From positions 1 to 10,145 of the forward strand of contig CAJTUQ010000096.1 of assembly GCA_910579335.1 (NCBI GenBank): a DNA stretch of 10,145 nt, in the 5' to 3' direction. The stretch comes from an uncultured Dorea sp. (GTDB taxonomy: Bacteria > Bacillota > Clostridia > Lachnospirales > Lachnospiraceae). A program made the translations under genes and the position numbers. The notes beneath the pieces were generated by a model. The model made no database searches. It was not told the DNA's origin and worked only from the letters and a program-made list of their open reading frames with translations. Of this stretch, positions 1 to 5,971 are shown one piece after another (positions within the stretch are counted from its first letter, which is position 1; each line of letters opens with the position of its first letter).

Positions 1-179
1 CCTGTGGCCTCCATGACCGCCCGGGTATCCTCCCCCAGCGCAAGAATAGCAAGCGCCATCTGCTCCAGGCCAGCCTTGGTATGCGGATACTCTTTTGCCC
101 GAAGAGCAACTTCACCCATTGGCCGCAGGGCCGCCATCATGCTCTTTCCTTTTGATACGTCGATTCCTACTGCGTTCAT
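1..179 (-). CDS. IS110-family transposase, N-terminal part (runs off left edge)
   Basis: This is the first 59 codons of an IS110-family (DEDD, RuvC-like) transposase, a serine-assisted recombinase that moves its element with guidance from a bridge RNA. The protein opens MNAVGIDVSKGKS, the usual start of the RuvC-like domain, with the first catalytic Asp at residue 7. The motif VMEAT near residues 55-59 carries the second acidic residue, Glu57. The start is ATG at 179-177, chosen because AGGAGG stands 6 bases upstream on the minus strand and because families of this type begin exactly here. The rest of the domain and the C-terminal Tnp20 domain with its catalytic serine lie outside the window, so intactness cannot be judged. 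Confidence 0.85.
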   Translation of the reverse strand, partial: MNAVGIDVSKGKSMMAALRPMGEVALRAKEYPHTKAGLEQMALAILALGEDTRAVMEAT

Positions 180-244
180 GTTTTTCCTCCTGTGTGATTG
201 GATATGGCGTCCGCCTCTTTTTCTCGCCGCTTGTTCTATCTCCT

Positions 245-358
245 GGTTGACACGAGCGCACCGATATCGGGGCCCCCGACGAGATGGCTCTACCTGCGCA
301 AATCGAATGCTGCGAATGAGAGAGACGGCTGACGGACTCCCATGCGAGCGTGTTAGCC
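245..358 (-). ncRNA. Candidate IS110 bridge RNA region (structured non-coding element end)
   Basis: No coding sequence is supported between 180 and about 465. On the transposase strand this stretch can fold. An outer stem forms between 358-344 (GGCTAACACGCTCGC) and 259-245 (GCGCTCGTGTCAACC), pairing GG/CC, ACACG/CGTGT and CGC/GCG around small mismatches. Inside it are the self-complementary stretch TCGGGGGCCCCGA and the palindrome CCGATATCGG. IS110-group elements are known to encode their bridge RNA in the non-coding end upstream of the transposase, which is where this lies. The exact RNA ends and the target-binding and donor-binding loops were not determined. Location and folding are seen; function is inferred from family knowledge. 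Confidence 0.4.
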
Positions 359-464
359 CAAGGTGATTTGTGTCAGGCCATTTATTCTCCCATTCTACAG
401 CTTCAGCTTTGAGACGACAAAAACACGGCTGCCTGCCGTGCCTTATACCGTAATCTATATTGTA

Positions 465-956
465 GGAGGTGATAAGCCGCCTACCGTCCGGGGACAGTTG
501 GAGCAGATCATCGATGCCGCCCTCGGCCAAGGCTGCAAGGATTTTGACGGCTTCCTTGCCGCTATGAAGGTGGCGGGGGTGGAGATAAAACGGGGCAAAC
601 ACCTTGCGTTCAAAATCCCCAATGGTAAGAGGTTCGTGCACTGTAATTCTCTCGGCGCTGACTACTCCGAAACGGCGATTATGGAGCGCATTTCCGGCAA
701 GCGTATTGTTGCCCCCAGGACAAAGGCAGCGGTAAACTCCAAGCCCAATCTGCTCATTGATATTCAGGCCAAGATGGCCGAAGGAAAGGGCAAAGGATAT
801 GAACGCTGGGCGAAAACTTTCAATCTCAAAGAGATGGCAAAGACGCTCATCTACTTACAGGAAAATAATCTGACCGACCTCGGAGAATTAGAAAAAGCCT
901 GTGATGCAGCGGCACAGAAATTCCATGATTTGACTGACCGGATAAAAGCCGCAGGT
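465..956 (+). pseudogene. Relaxase (conjugative element) internal fragment, both ends missing
   Basis: The open frame encodes a stretch typical of the post-catalytic part of MOBP-type relaxases of Clostridia conjugative elements. The landmarks, in order, are PTVRGQLEQIIDAALGQG, DFDGFLAAMKVAGVEIKRGK, SLGADYSETAIMERISGKR and NLLIDIQAKMAEGKGKGYER. The relaxases nick DNA at oriT; their N-terminal catalytic domain with the metal-binding histidines is absent here. The similarity starts at about codon 465 just after the insertion-sequence end and stops at about 956 (DRIKAAG). The frame then runs on into unrelated sequence to a stop at 1043. No convincing start codon with a ribosome binding site exists. 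I read it as a relic of an integrated element, not a working gene. Confidence 0.75.
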
Positions 957-1312
957 ACAGTTATGAATATGGAACGTTTAATAATTACAGATTGGCAGGC
1001 AATCAGGCTATCTGCTCTGAATCCACCGCCTATCCGTTTGTAAACAATAACATTAATATTTCCTTATTATGTTCGGGAACAAGGCAAAACTCCAAGTGGA
1101 AGGATTCGGAATTGGCTATGGGTATGCCGTATCATATGTTCCCGAAAGTTTTAAATGGATTATATCAGACGATTAACCCGCTGGTACGGGACGAAGTTAA
1201 AGCCCGTATTGAAAAAAACATGAAAGATACGAATCAGGAAATTATTAAAATCGTATATGGGACAAATTACGATTCAGGGATTTACCGTTTTGGAGAAAAA
1301 GGAGTCAAATAG
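957..1312 (+). pseudogene. DUF169-like protein, C-terminal fragment
   Basis: A second frame, offset from the relaxase frame, is open from 938 and becomes protein-like at about 957, ending at TAG 1310-1312. It contains LAGNQAICSESTAYPF, then NISLLCSGTRQNSKWKDSEL and GMPYHMFPKVLNGLYQTI. The pattern Cys-Ser-Gly-x-Arg, an Asp/Glu pair and a following GxPY resembles the C-terminal part of DUF169 (COG2043) proteins, which are of unknown function. The normal N-terminal half (about 130-150 residues) is missing. The only in-frame start is TTG at 992, without a convincing Shine-Dalgarno. The gene was probably cut at the junction with the relaxase fragment. It ends 21 bases before the lipoprotein gene, so the two were probably once one operon. 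The family assignment is moderate. Confidence 0.5.
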
Positions 1313-1333
1313 ACATTTGGAGGTTACCATACT

Positions 1334-2371
1334 ATGAAAAGAAGAATATTGGCGATAGCCCTTATAATAGTTTTTGCGTTGGGAATGACGGCATGCAAAT
1401 CATCGTCTGATAAGCCGGCAGATGATTCCAAGGAGGAAAAGACAGAAGAAAAGGGAGCCGACGATTATGCAATGAGAATACCACTGACAGGAATTATGTG
1501 CGAGGCGCCTACCAGTGTGGCGTATCTGCTTGGATACTTTGATGATGAGGGATTGAAGTATGAAACATATAAAACTGACGGAACCACGAACTATGATACA
1601 ATGCTCTCAGGGCAAAATGATGTCATTTTCGGCCTTTTGCCTACAATGGTACAAAGGATGGCCAGTGGATTTAAGATGGATGTTGTGATGGGCGCCCATT
1701 ATGGATGTATTAATATGGTAGTATCAAAAGATTCAGGAATTACTTCGGTCGATGATTTGAAAGGGAAAAAAATAGGAGTCCCAGGTCTTGGAAGTGATCC
1801 GTGCGTTATGCTGCAGAGAGTTTTGAAAGCTCATAATATTGGAGCATCGGCTGACAATATGGAAGTACAGATAATGGCCTTTGAGGATGCTGATTTGCAG
1901 GCGGCAATGGAAGAGGGGCAGATTGACGCTATGATTTCATGGGATCCTTTTGCTACCCAGGTCGCAGAACAGGACGGGGCAGCCATGATTTACCAGCAGG
2001 CGAAGGATGAACTGACAAAGGATGAATATTGCTGTTTAATCGGATTAAGAGAGGAGTTTGTAAAAGAACATCCGGAATCAGCTCTTGCTTATTGTAAAGC
2101 CATGCAGAAGGCATGTGATTACATTGCAAAGAATCCGGAGGAAGCCGCTAAACTGATTATAGACAATGACCTATGCGGCTGTGATGATGTAGAGCTTACG
2201 ACGCAATTACTTGACTCATATAAATATGAGGCTCAGACACAGGCTGCCAAACTTTCATTCCAGACATGTACGCAGGATCTGATGGACTTAAAAATTATTG
2301 ATATTGACCAGACCGCAGAAGAATTTACGAATAATGCATTTAACACGATTGAAGGATTTGATTGCAAATAG
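1334..2371 (+). CDS. ABC transporter substrate-binding lipoprotein (NitT/TauT, SsuA/THI5-like)
   Basis: This 345-residue extracytoplasmic binding protein has a lysine/arginine-rich start, a hydrophobic segment and a lipobox-like GMTAC that puts the lipidated cysteine at residue 21. An acidic, lysine-rich linker follows (about 22-44), then a two-lobed binding fold. Family marks are SVAYLLGYFDDEGL (61-74), where the protein is 'low-affinity, goes to the source', DLKGKKIGVPGLGSDP (141-156) and QIDAMISWDPFATQV (196-210). Such proteins deliver nitrate, sulfonates, pyrimidine precursors or similar small molecules to an ABC importer; the substrate here cannot be told. ATG 1334 has GGAGG 10 bases upstream. 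No permease or ATPase gene is nearby, so it either works with a transporter encoded elsewhere or is left over from a damaged operon. The original promoter was probably lost with the upstream truncation. Confidence 0.85.
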   Translation: MKRRILAIALIIVFALGMTACKSSSDKPADDSKEEKTEEKGADDYAMRIPLTGIMCEAPTSVAYLLGYFDDEGLKYETYKTDGTTNYDTMLSGQNDVIFGLLPTMVQRMASGFKMDVVMGAHYGCINMVVSKDSGITSVDDLKGKKIGVPGLGSDPCVMLQRVLKAHNIGASADNMEVQIMAFEDADLQAAMEEGQIDAMISWDPFATQVAEQDGAAMIYQQAKDELTKDEYCCLIGLREEFVKEHPESALAYCKAMQKACDYIAKNPEEAAKLIIDNDLCGCDDVELTTQLLDSYKYEAQTQAAKLSFQTCTQDLMDLKIIDIDQTAEEFTNNAFNTIEGFDCK

Positions 2372-2419
2372 CGGTTGAAGAAAGAGAGAAATATAACTTT
2401 GTTAAAAATCAGACATACA

Positions 2420-2448
2420 TTGACAATTCTCCCCAAAAGTGATAAAAA
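2420..2448 (+). promoter_or_regulatory. Sigma-A promoter for the lysine riboswitch/NhaC transcript
   Basis: A perfect -35 box TTGACA at 2420-2425 is followed, after 17 bases, by a weaker -10 box TAAAAA at 2443-2448. Transcription would begin near 2455, about 17 bases before the first riboswitch stem, as expected for a riboswitch leader. No intrinsic terminator is evident between the lipoprotein gene and this promoter. Confidence 0.6.
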
Positions 2449-2471
2449 TGTACTATATGAATAACTGGAAC

Positions 2472-2628
2472 TTGATAGAGGCGCGGATTTCATCAGTACC
2501 GCAGGGCGACAGTCGGGGGACTGCTCTGTGGAAAAGGGGAAGCCGCCGAAGGGATTATCTCCCAAAGGTAATCTCTGGGACGCAGTCAGAATATGCTGCG
2601 GACTGTCACAGCAGTGGAGCGCTATCGG
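2472..2628 (+). promoter_or_regulatory. Lysine riboswitch (L-box) aptamer
   Basis: The leader carries the conserved blocks of the lysine aptamer in the right order. They are AGAGGCGCG (2477-2485), AGTA (2495-2498), GGAAAAGGGGAAGCCGCCGA with GCCGAAG at 2545-2551, CTGGGA (2575-2580), GACTGTCAC (2601-2609) and TGGAGCGCTATC (2615-2626). The first and last parts pair as helix P1 (GATAG 2474-2478 with CTATC 2622-2626, extended by two G-U pairs). Lysine binding to this RNA stabilises P1 and in Firmicutes usually switches off transcription through the downstream terminator. The gene behind it should therefore be expressed when lysine is scarce. Confidence 0.93.
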
Positions 2629-2668
2629 TGTATGGAGTATGATATTTTGAGACGGATTGTTGTATGCT

Positions 2669-2712
2669 ATGCCATGAGCGCGCCCGGAAAGCGTTGTTCA
2701 TGGCATTTTTAT
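2669..2712 (+). terminator. Riboswitch expression-platform terminator
   Basis: ATGCCATGA (2669-2677) pairs with TTCATGGCAT (2697-2706), and the stem continues with weaker pairs. A run of T follows directly (2706-2710). It lies 40 bases after the lysine aptamer and before the start codon, so it is the likely off-switch. GCGCT in the 3' strand of P1 (2619-2623) can pair with AGCGC (2677-2681) inside the terminator, a possible antiterminator contact. That last point is only a pairing I see, not a tested fold. Confidence 0.8.
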
Positions 2713-2744
2713 ATTTTATTTACCTTTAGAAAGGATATGAGAAG

Positions 2745-4379
2745 ATGAGGGAAAAGAAAAAAGCATTATGGGGAGCGGCGGTACTTCTTGGGATTCTCCT
2801 TATGAGCAGTATGACGGTATTTGCGGCGGATGAGGCCGCAGAGTATGTTCCGAAGATGTATGCGTCCTTTTGGTCGCTGGTTCCTCCGGTTGTAGCTATC
2901 GTGCTTGCCTTGATTACAAAGGAAGTGTACAGTTCTCTGTTTGTGGGAATTTTGATTGGGGGAGTATTTTACTCCGGGTTTACTTTTGAAAAGACAATAC
3001 TCCATGTATTTCAGGATGGTATTATAGGCTCTCTTACAGATGCTTATAATATGGGGATTTTAGTATTTCTTGTTATACTTGGCATCATGGTGTGTATGAT
3101 GAACAAGGCGGGCGGTTCGGCAGCTTTCGGGCGCTGGGCGAGCGTACATATTAAAAGCCGGGTGGGTGCTCAGCTTGCGACAATCCTCCTCGGCGTGCTG
3201 ATTTTTATTGACGATTATTTTAACTGTCTGACCGTAGGCAGTGTAATGCGTCCGGTAACAGACAAACATAATGTGTCAAGGGCTAAGCTTGCCTACCTGA
3301 TTGACGCGACGGCGGCTCCGGTCTGCATTATCGCTCCGATTTCATCATGGGCGGCAGCGGTTACGGGCTTTGTAGAAGGGGAGGATGGATTTTCAATCTT
3401 TATCCGTGCGATTCCGTTTAACTATTATGCGCTCCTTACGATTGTCATGATGGTTGCGATTGTAATGCTTAAGATGGATTACGGCCCGATGAAGCTGCAT
3501 GAGAAGAATGCGCTTTCCGGAGATCTTTATACGACTCCTGACCGCCCGTATGCCAATGCAGAGGATGAGGTAGACGACAGTAAGGGCGGCGTTATCGATT
3601 TGATTTTTCCTGTAGCCGTATTAATCGTCTGCTGTGTTATCGGTATGATCTATACGGGTGGTTTCTTTAGCGGAACAGGCTTTGTGGAGGCGTTTTCCGG
3701 CAGTGATGCGTCGGTAGGCCTGATGCTTGGAAGCTTTTTTGCATTCGTAATTACAATCGTGTTCTATGCGGTGAGAAAGGTGCTGAAATTCGGGGAGTCT
3801 ATGGCGTGTATTCCGGAAGGCTTTAAGGCGATGGTGCCGGCAATCTTAATCTTAACTTTTGCATGGACGCTGAAAGCTATGACAGACAGTCTCGGAGCCA
3901 AGGAATATGTGGCGGAATTAGTAGGACAGGCGACAGGGCTGTTGAGTCTCCTGCCGGCGCTTATCTTCCTTGTAGCCTGCTTCCTTGCATTTGCGACAGG
4001 TACGTCGTGGGGAACTTTTGGTATTTTGATTCCAATCGTAGTTGCTGTGTTTGTCGGAAAGAATGAGACGATGATGATCCTCTCCATCTCTGCATGTATG
4101 GCGGGAGCGGTGTGCGGCGACCATTGCTCGCCGATTTCCGATACGACGATTATGGCGTCTGCGGGAGCGCAGTGCAACCATGTCAACCATGTGACGACGC
4201 AGCTGCCGTATGCGGTTACGGTGGCGGTTGTCTCCTGTATTACATATCTGCTTGCGGGGATCCTGCAGAACTTTATGGCAGGCGCATTGGTAGCGGTTAT
4301 CTCTCTTTTAGTAGGAATCGTGCTGATGATAGGTACGCTGCTTGTGATACGGGCAATGACGGCGGATAGGAATTATTAA
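2745..4379 (+). CDS. NhaC-family Na+/H+ antiporter, probable lysine transporter
   Basis: This 544-residue polytopic membrane protein is of the NhaC antiporter superfamily. Signature motifs are IDDYFNCLTVGSVMRPVTD (155-173), ATAAPVCIIAPISSW (188-202), FATGTSWGTFG (416-426) and GDHCSPISDTTIMASAGA (458-475). About 11-13 hydrophobic segments follow an N-terminal stretch that looks like a cleavable signal (basic start, hydrophobic core, VFAAD near 25-29). ATG 2745 is preceded by AAAGGA about 10 bases upstream and by the lysine riboswitch with its terminator. NhaC members under lysine-riboswitch control have been predicted from comparative genomics to carry lysine, so lysine uptake is the best guess. 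The sequence alone would equally allow a plain sodium/proton antiporter. It is a single-gene transcript closed by its own terminator. Confidence 0.88.
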   Translation: MREKKKALWGAAVLLGILLMSSMTVFAADEAAEYVPKMYASFWSLVPPVVAIVLALITKEVYSSLFVGILIGGVFYSGFTFEKTILHVFQDGIIGSLTDAYNMGILVFLVILGIMVCMMNKAGGSAAFGRWASVHIKSRVGAQLATILLGVLIFIDDYFNCLTVGSVMRPVTDKHNVSRAKLAYLIDATAAPVCIIAPISSWAAAVTGFVEGEDGFSIFIRAIPFNYYALLTIVMMVAIVMLKMDYGPMKLHEKNALSGDLYTTPDRPYANAEDEVDDSKGGVIDLIFPVAVLIVCCVIGMIYTGGFFSGTGFVEAFSGSDASVGLMLGSFFAFVITIVFYAVRKVLKFGESMACIPEGFKAMVPAILILTFAWTLKAMTDSLGAKEYVAELVGQATGLLSLLPALIFLVACFLAFATGTSWGTFGILIPIVVAVFVGKNETMMILSISACMAGAVCGDHCSPISDTTIMASAGAQCNHVNHVTTQLPYAVTVAVVSCITYLLAGILQNFMAGALVAVISLLVGIVLMIGTLLVIRAMTADRNY

Positions 4380-4394
4380 AGAAAATAAAATAAT

Positions 4395-4430
4395 GGGCGG
4401 GAATCTTTTCTCAGATTCCTGCCCTTTTAT
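4395..4430 (+). terminator. Intrinsic terminator after the NhaC-family gene
   Basis: GGGCGGGAATC (4395-4405) pairs with GATTCCTGCCC (4414-4424) in an 11-bp stem with one G-T pair and an 8-base loop, followed by TTTTAT. It sits 15 bases past the stop codon and separates the lysine unit from the reductase operon. Confidence 0.9.
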
Positions 4431-4431
4431 A

Positions 4432-4473
4432 TTGCGGAAAAATATTTCTTTTTGATGAAATATTTTTCCGTAA
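4432..4473 (+). repeat. 17-bp inverted repeat, possible activator site or second terminator
   Basis: The left arm 4432-4448 (TTGCGGAAAAATATTTC) and right arm 4457-4473 (GAAATATTTTTCCGTAA) match over all 17 positions, counting one G-T pair, around an 8-base loop. The centre lies about 174 bases upstream of the start predicted from the sigma-54 promoter at 4600-4616, within the usual distance for enhancer sites of sigma-54 activators. A further CGGAAAA is at 4584-4590. Alternatively it is a second AT-rich terminator, as T-rich sequence follows at 4478-4487. The rest of 4474-4599 is AT-rich with no gene seen. Confidence 0.6.
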
Positions 4474-4599
4474 TATTTAATTTTTTGCTTCTGAATTTTA
4501 ATCTATGGATGGAAATAGACATAGAAAAAATAAATATATAAAATTATTTATAGCATAAAATCAATAAATGCGGCAGAAACAGTCGGAAAAGTGAAAAAG

Positions 4600-4616
4600 T
4601 TGGCAGATATTTTGCT
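4600..4616 (+). promoter_or_regulatory. Sigma-54 (-24/-12) promoter of the reductase operon
   Basis: The site reads TTGGCAGATATTTTGCT. The invariant GG (4602-4603) and GC (4614-4615) are exactly 10 bases apart, with TGGCA in the -24 element and TTGCT in the -12 element, close to the consensus. Transcription should start near 4627, about 42 bases before the first codon. Such promoters need an ATP-hydrolysing activator, and the C-terminal part of a probable one enters at the right edge of the window. Sigma-54 control of Stickland reductases is known for proline reductase (PrdR in Clostridioides difficile). Confidence 0.82.
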
Positions 4617-4668
4617 GTAATAATAAAGTAAAAGAATAAGAAACAGAAGGCAGGAGGTGTGTGCAGCA

Positions 4669-5955
4669 ATGAAATTGGAATTAGGAAAGATTTATATTAA
4701 GGATGTTCAGTTCGCAGAGAAAACTTATGTGGAAAACGGGACATTGTATGTATGTAAAGAAGACATTGAGAAGCTTGTCCTTGAAGATGAACGGCTTGCG
4801 GGGGCAAGGGTTGATCTTGCAAGGCCTGGCGAATCTGTCCGGATATCTCCGGTGAAGGATGTAATTGAGCCGAGAGTGAAGGTAGAGGGAGACGGAGCCG
4901 TCTTTCCGGGGGTGATTGGAAAAGTAGGTCAGGTAGGAGAGGGGAGGACCCATGCCTTAGTGGGTGCGGCGGTCATTACATGCGGCAGAATCGTAGGTTT
5001 CCAGGAGGGCGTCATCGACATGTCGGGCCCCACTGCGAAATATACGCCGTTTTCCAAGACAAATAATGTGTGCGTAGTCATCGAACCTGCGGACGGGATT
5101 GAGACCCACGATTATGAAGCCGCCGGTAGGATGGCGGGACTTAAAACGGCCGTATATATCGCTGAAGCGGCAAGGTGCCTGGCGCCGGATGAGATTGTTA
5201 CCTACGAGACGAAGCCGCTCCTTGAGCAGATAGCCCAGTATCCTTCGCTTCCAAAGATTGGATACGTACATATGCTGCAGTCTCAGGGGCTTCTCCATGA
5301 TACGTACTATTATGGTGTGGATGCAAAGAAGTTTATTCCTACAATTATGTATCCTACGGAGATTATGGACGGCGCAATTGTCAGCGGAAACTGTGTGGCG
5401 CCGTGCGACAAGGTGACTACGTTCCATCATCTGAATAATCCGGTGATTGAAGATTTGTATAAGCATCACGGAAAAGATTTAAATTTTGTGGGCGTCATTC
5501 TGACGAATGAAAACGTATTTCTTGCGGATAAGGAGCGCCATTCGGACATGGTGGCGAAGCTTGCCGGATATCTTGGACTGGACGGGCTTCTGATTACGGA
5601 GGAAGGGTACGGCAATCCGGATACGGATCTTATGATGAATTGTAAGAAGGTGACGCAGGCAGGTGTAAAAGTAGTAATTATCACGGACGAATTTCCGGGG
5701 CGCGACGGAAAATCCTATTCGCTTGCGGATGCGGTGCCTGAAGCGGATACGATGGTATCCTGCGGGCAGGGTAATTTAATCGTGCATTTTCCGCCTATGG
5801 ATAAGCTGATTGGAACGATGGATTATGTGGAAAGCCAGATAGGAGGATATTCGGGCTGTATGTATGAGGACGGCAGTTTTGATGCGGAACTTCAGATTAT
5901 CATCGCATCGACAATCGCGAACGGCTATAACAAATTGGCTGCCCGTACTTATTAA
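4669..5955 (+). CDS. grdE: Glycine/sarcosine/betaine reductase component B, proprotein subunit (GrdE/GrdG/GrdI family)
   Basis: This 428-residue precursor belongs to the substrate-binding component B of the selenium-dependent amine reductases, used by Stickland fermenters to reduce glycine, sarcosine or betaine to an acetyl-selenide intermediate. The precursor is cleaved before a cysteine that becomes the pyruvoyl cofactor binding the substrate amine. That residue is Cys242 in SGNCVAPCDK, the position known for GrdE. Other family marks are LARPGESVRISPVKDVIEPRV (50-70), EGVIDMSGP (113-121), YTPFSKTNN (125-133) and EIMDGAIVSGN (231-241). ATG 4669 fits the family's N-terminus (MKLELGKIYIKDVQF) with AGGAGG 11 bases upstream; a GTG four codons earlier overlaps that site and is rejected. 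It is the first gene of a two-gene operon. The symbol marks the family: which substrate it serves cannot be told. Confidence 0.93.
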   Translation: MKLELGKIYIKDVQFAEKTYVENGTLYVCKEDIEKLVLEDERLAGARVDLARPGESVRISPVKDVIEPRVKVEGDGAVFPGVIGKVGQVGEGRTHALVGAAVITCGRIVGFQEGVIDMSGPTAKYTPFSKTNNVCVVIEPADGIETHDYEAAGRMAGLKTAVYIAEAARCLAPDEIVTYETKPLLEQIAQYPSLPKIGYVHMLQSQGLLHDTYYYGVDAKKFIPTIMYPTEIMDGAIVSGNCVAPCDKVTTFHHLNNPVIEDLYKHHGKDLNFVGVILTNENVFLADKERHSDMVAKLAGYLGLDGLLITEEGYGNPDTDLMMNCKKVTQAGVKVVIITDEFPGRDGKSYSLADAVPEADTMVSCGQGNLIVHFPPMDKLIGTMDYVESQIGGYSGCMYEDGSFDAELQIIIASTIANGYNKLAARTY

Positions 5956-5971
5956 GAAGGAGGAAGCGAAG

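Larger units (their letters stand above)
1..400 (-). mobile_element. IS110-family insertion sequence, partial (transposase 5' end plus non-coding end)
   Basis: The start of a DEDD transposase and the non-coding stretch before it belong to an IS110-family element that continues past the left edge. IS110 elements have no usual terminal inverted repeats and often make no clear target duplication, so the right-hand limit cannot be set from this sequence alone. It must lie between the structured region ending near 358 and the first recognisable relaxase codons at about 465; 400 is an approximation. The element appears to have landed in, or next to, a conjugative-element relaxase gene that is itself truncated. 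Confidence 0.6.

Noticed and set aside
4..366. Plus-strand open frame across the left edge
   Set aside because: It is antisense to the IS110 transposase start and its non-coding end; the minus-strand frame has the family motif and a good ribosome binding site.
363..1043. A single 226-residue plus-strand protein spanning this whole open frame
   Set aside because: The first 34 codons read through insertion-sequence and junction DNA and the last 25 or so read out of frame through the DUF169 remnant. Only the middle matches a relaxase.
2439..2642. A small open frame in the leader before the NhaC-type gene
   Set aside because: It coincides with the lysine riboswitch, whose conserved RNA blocks explain the sequence.
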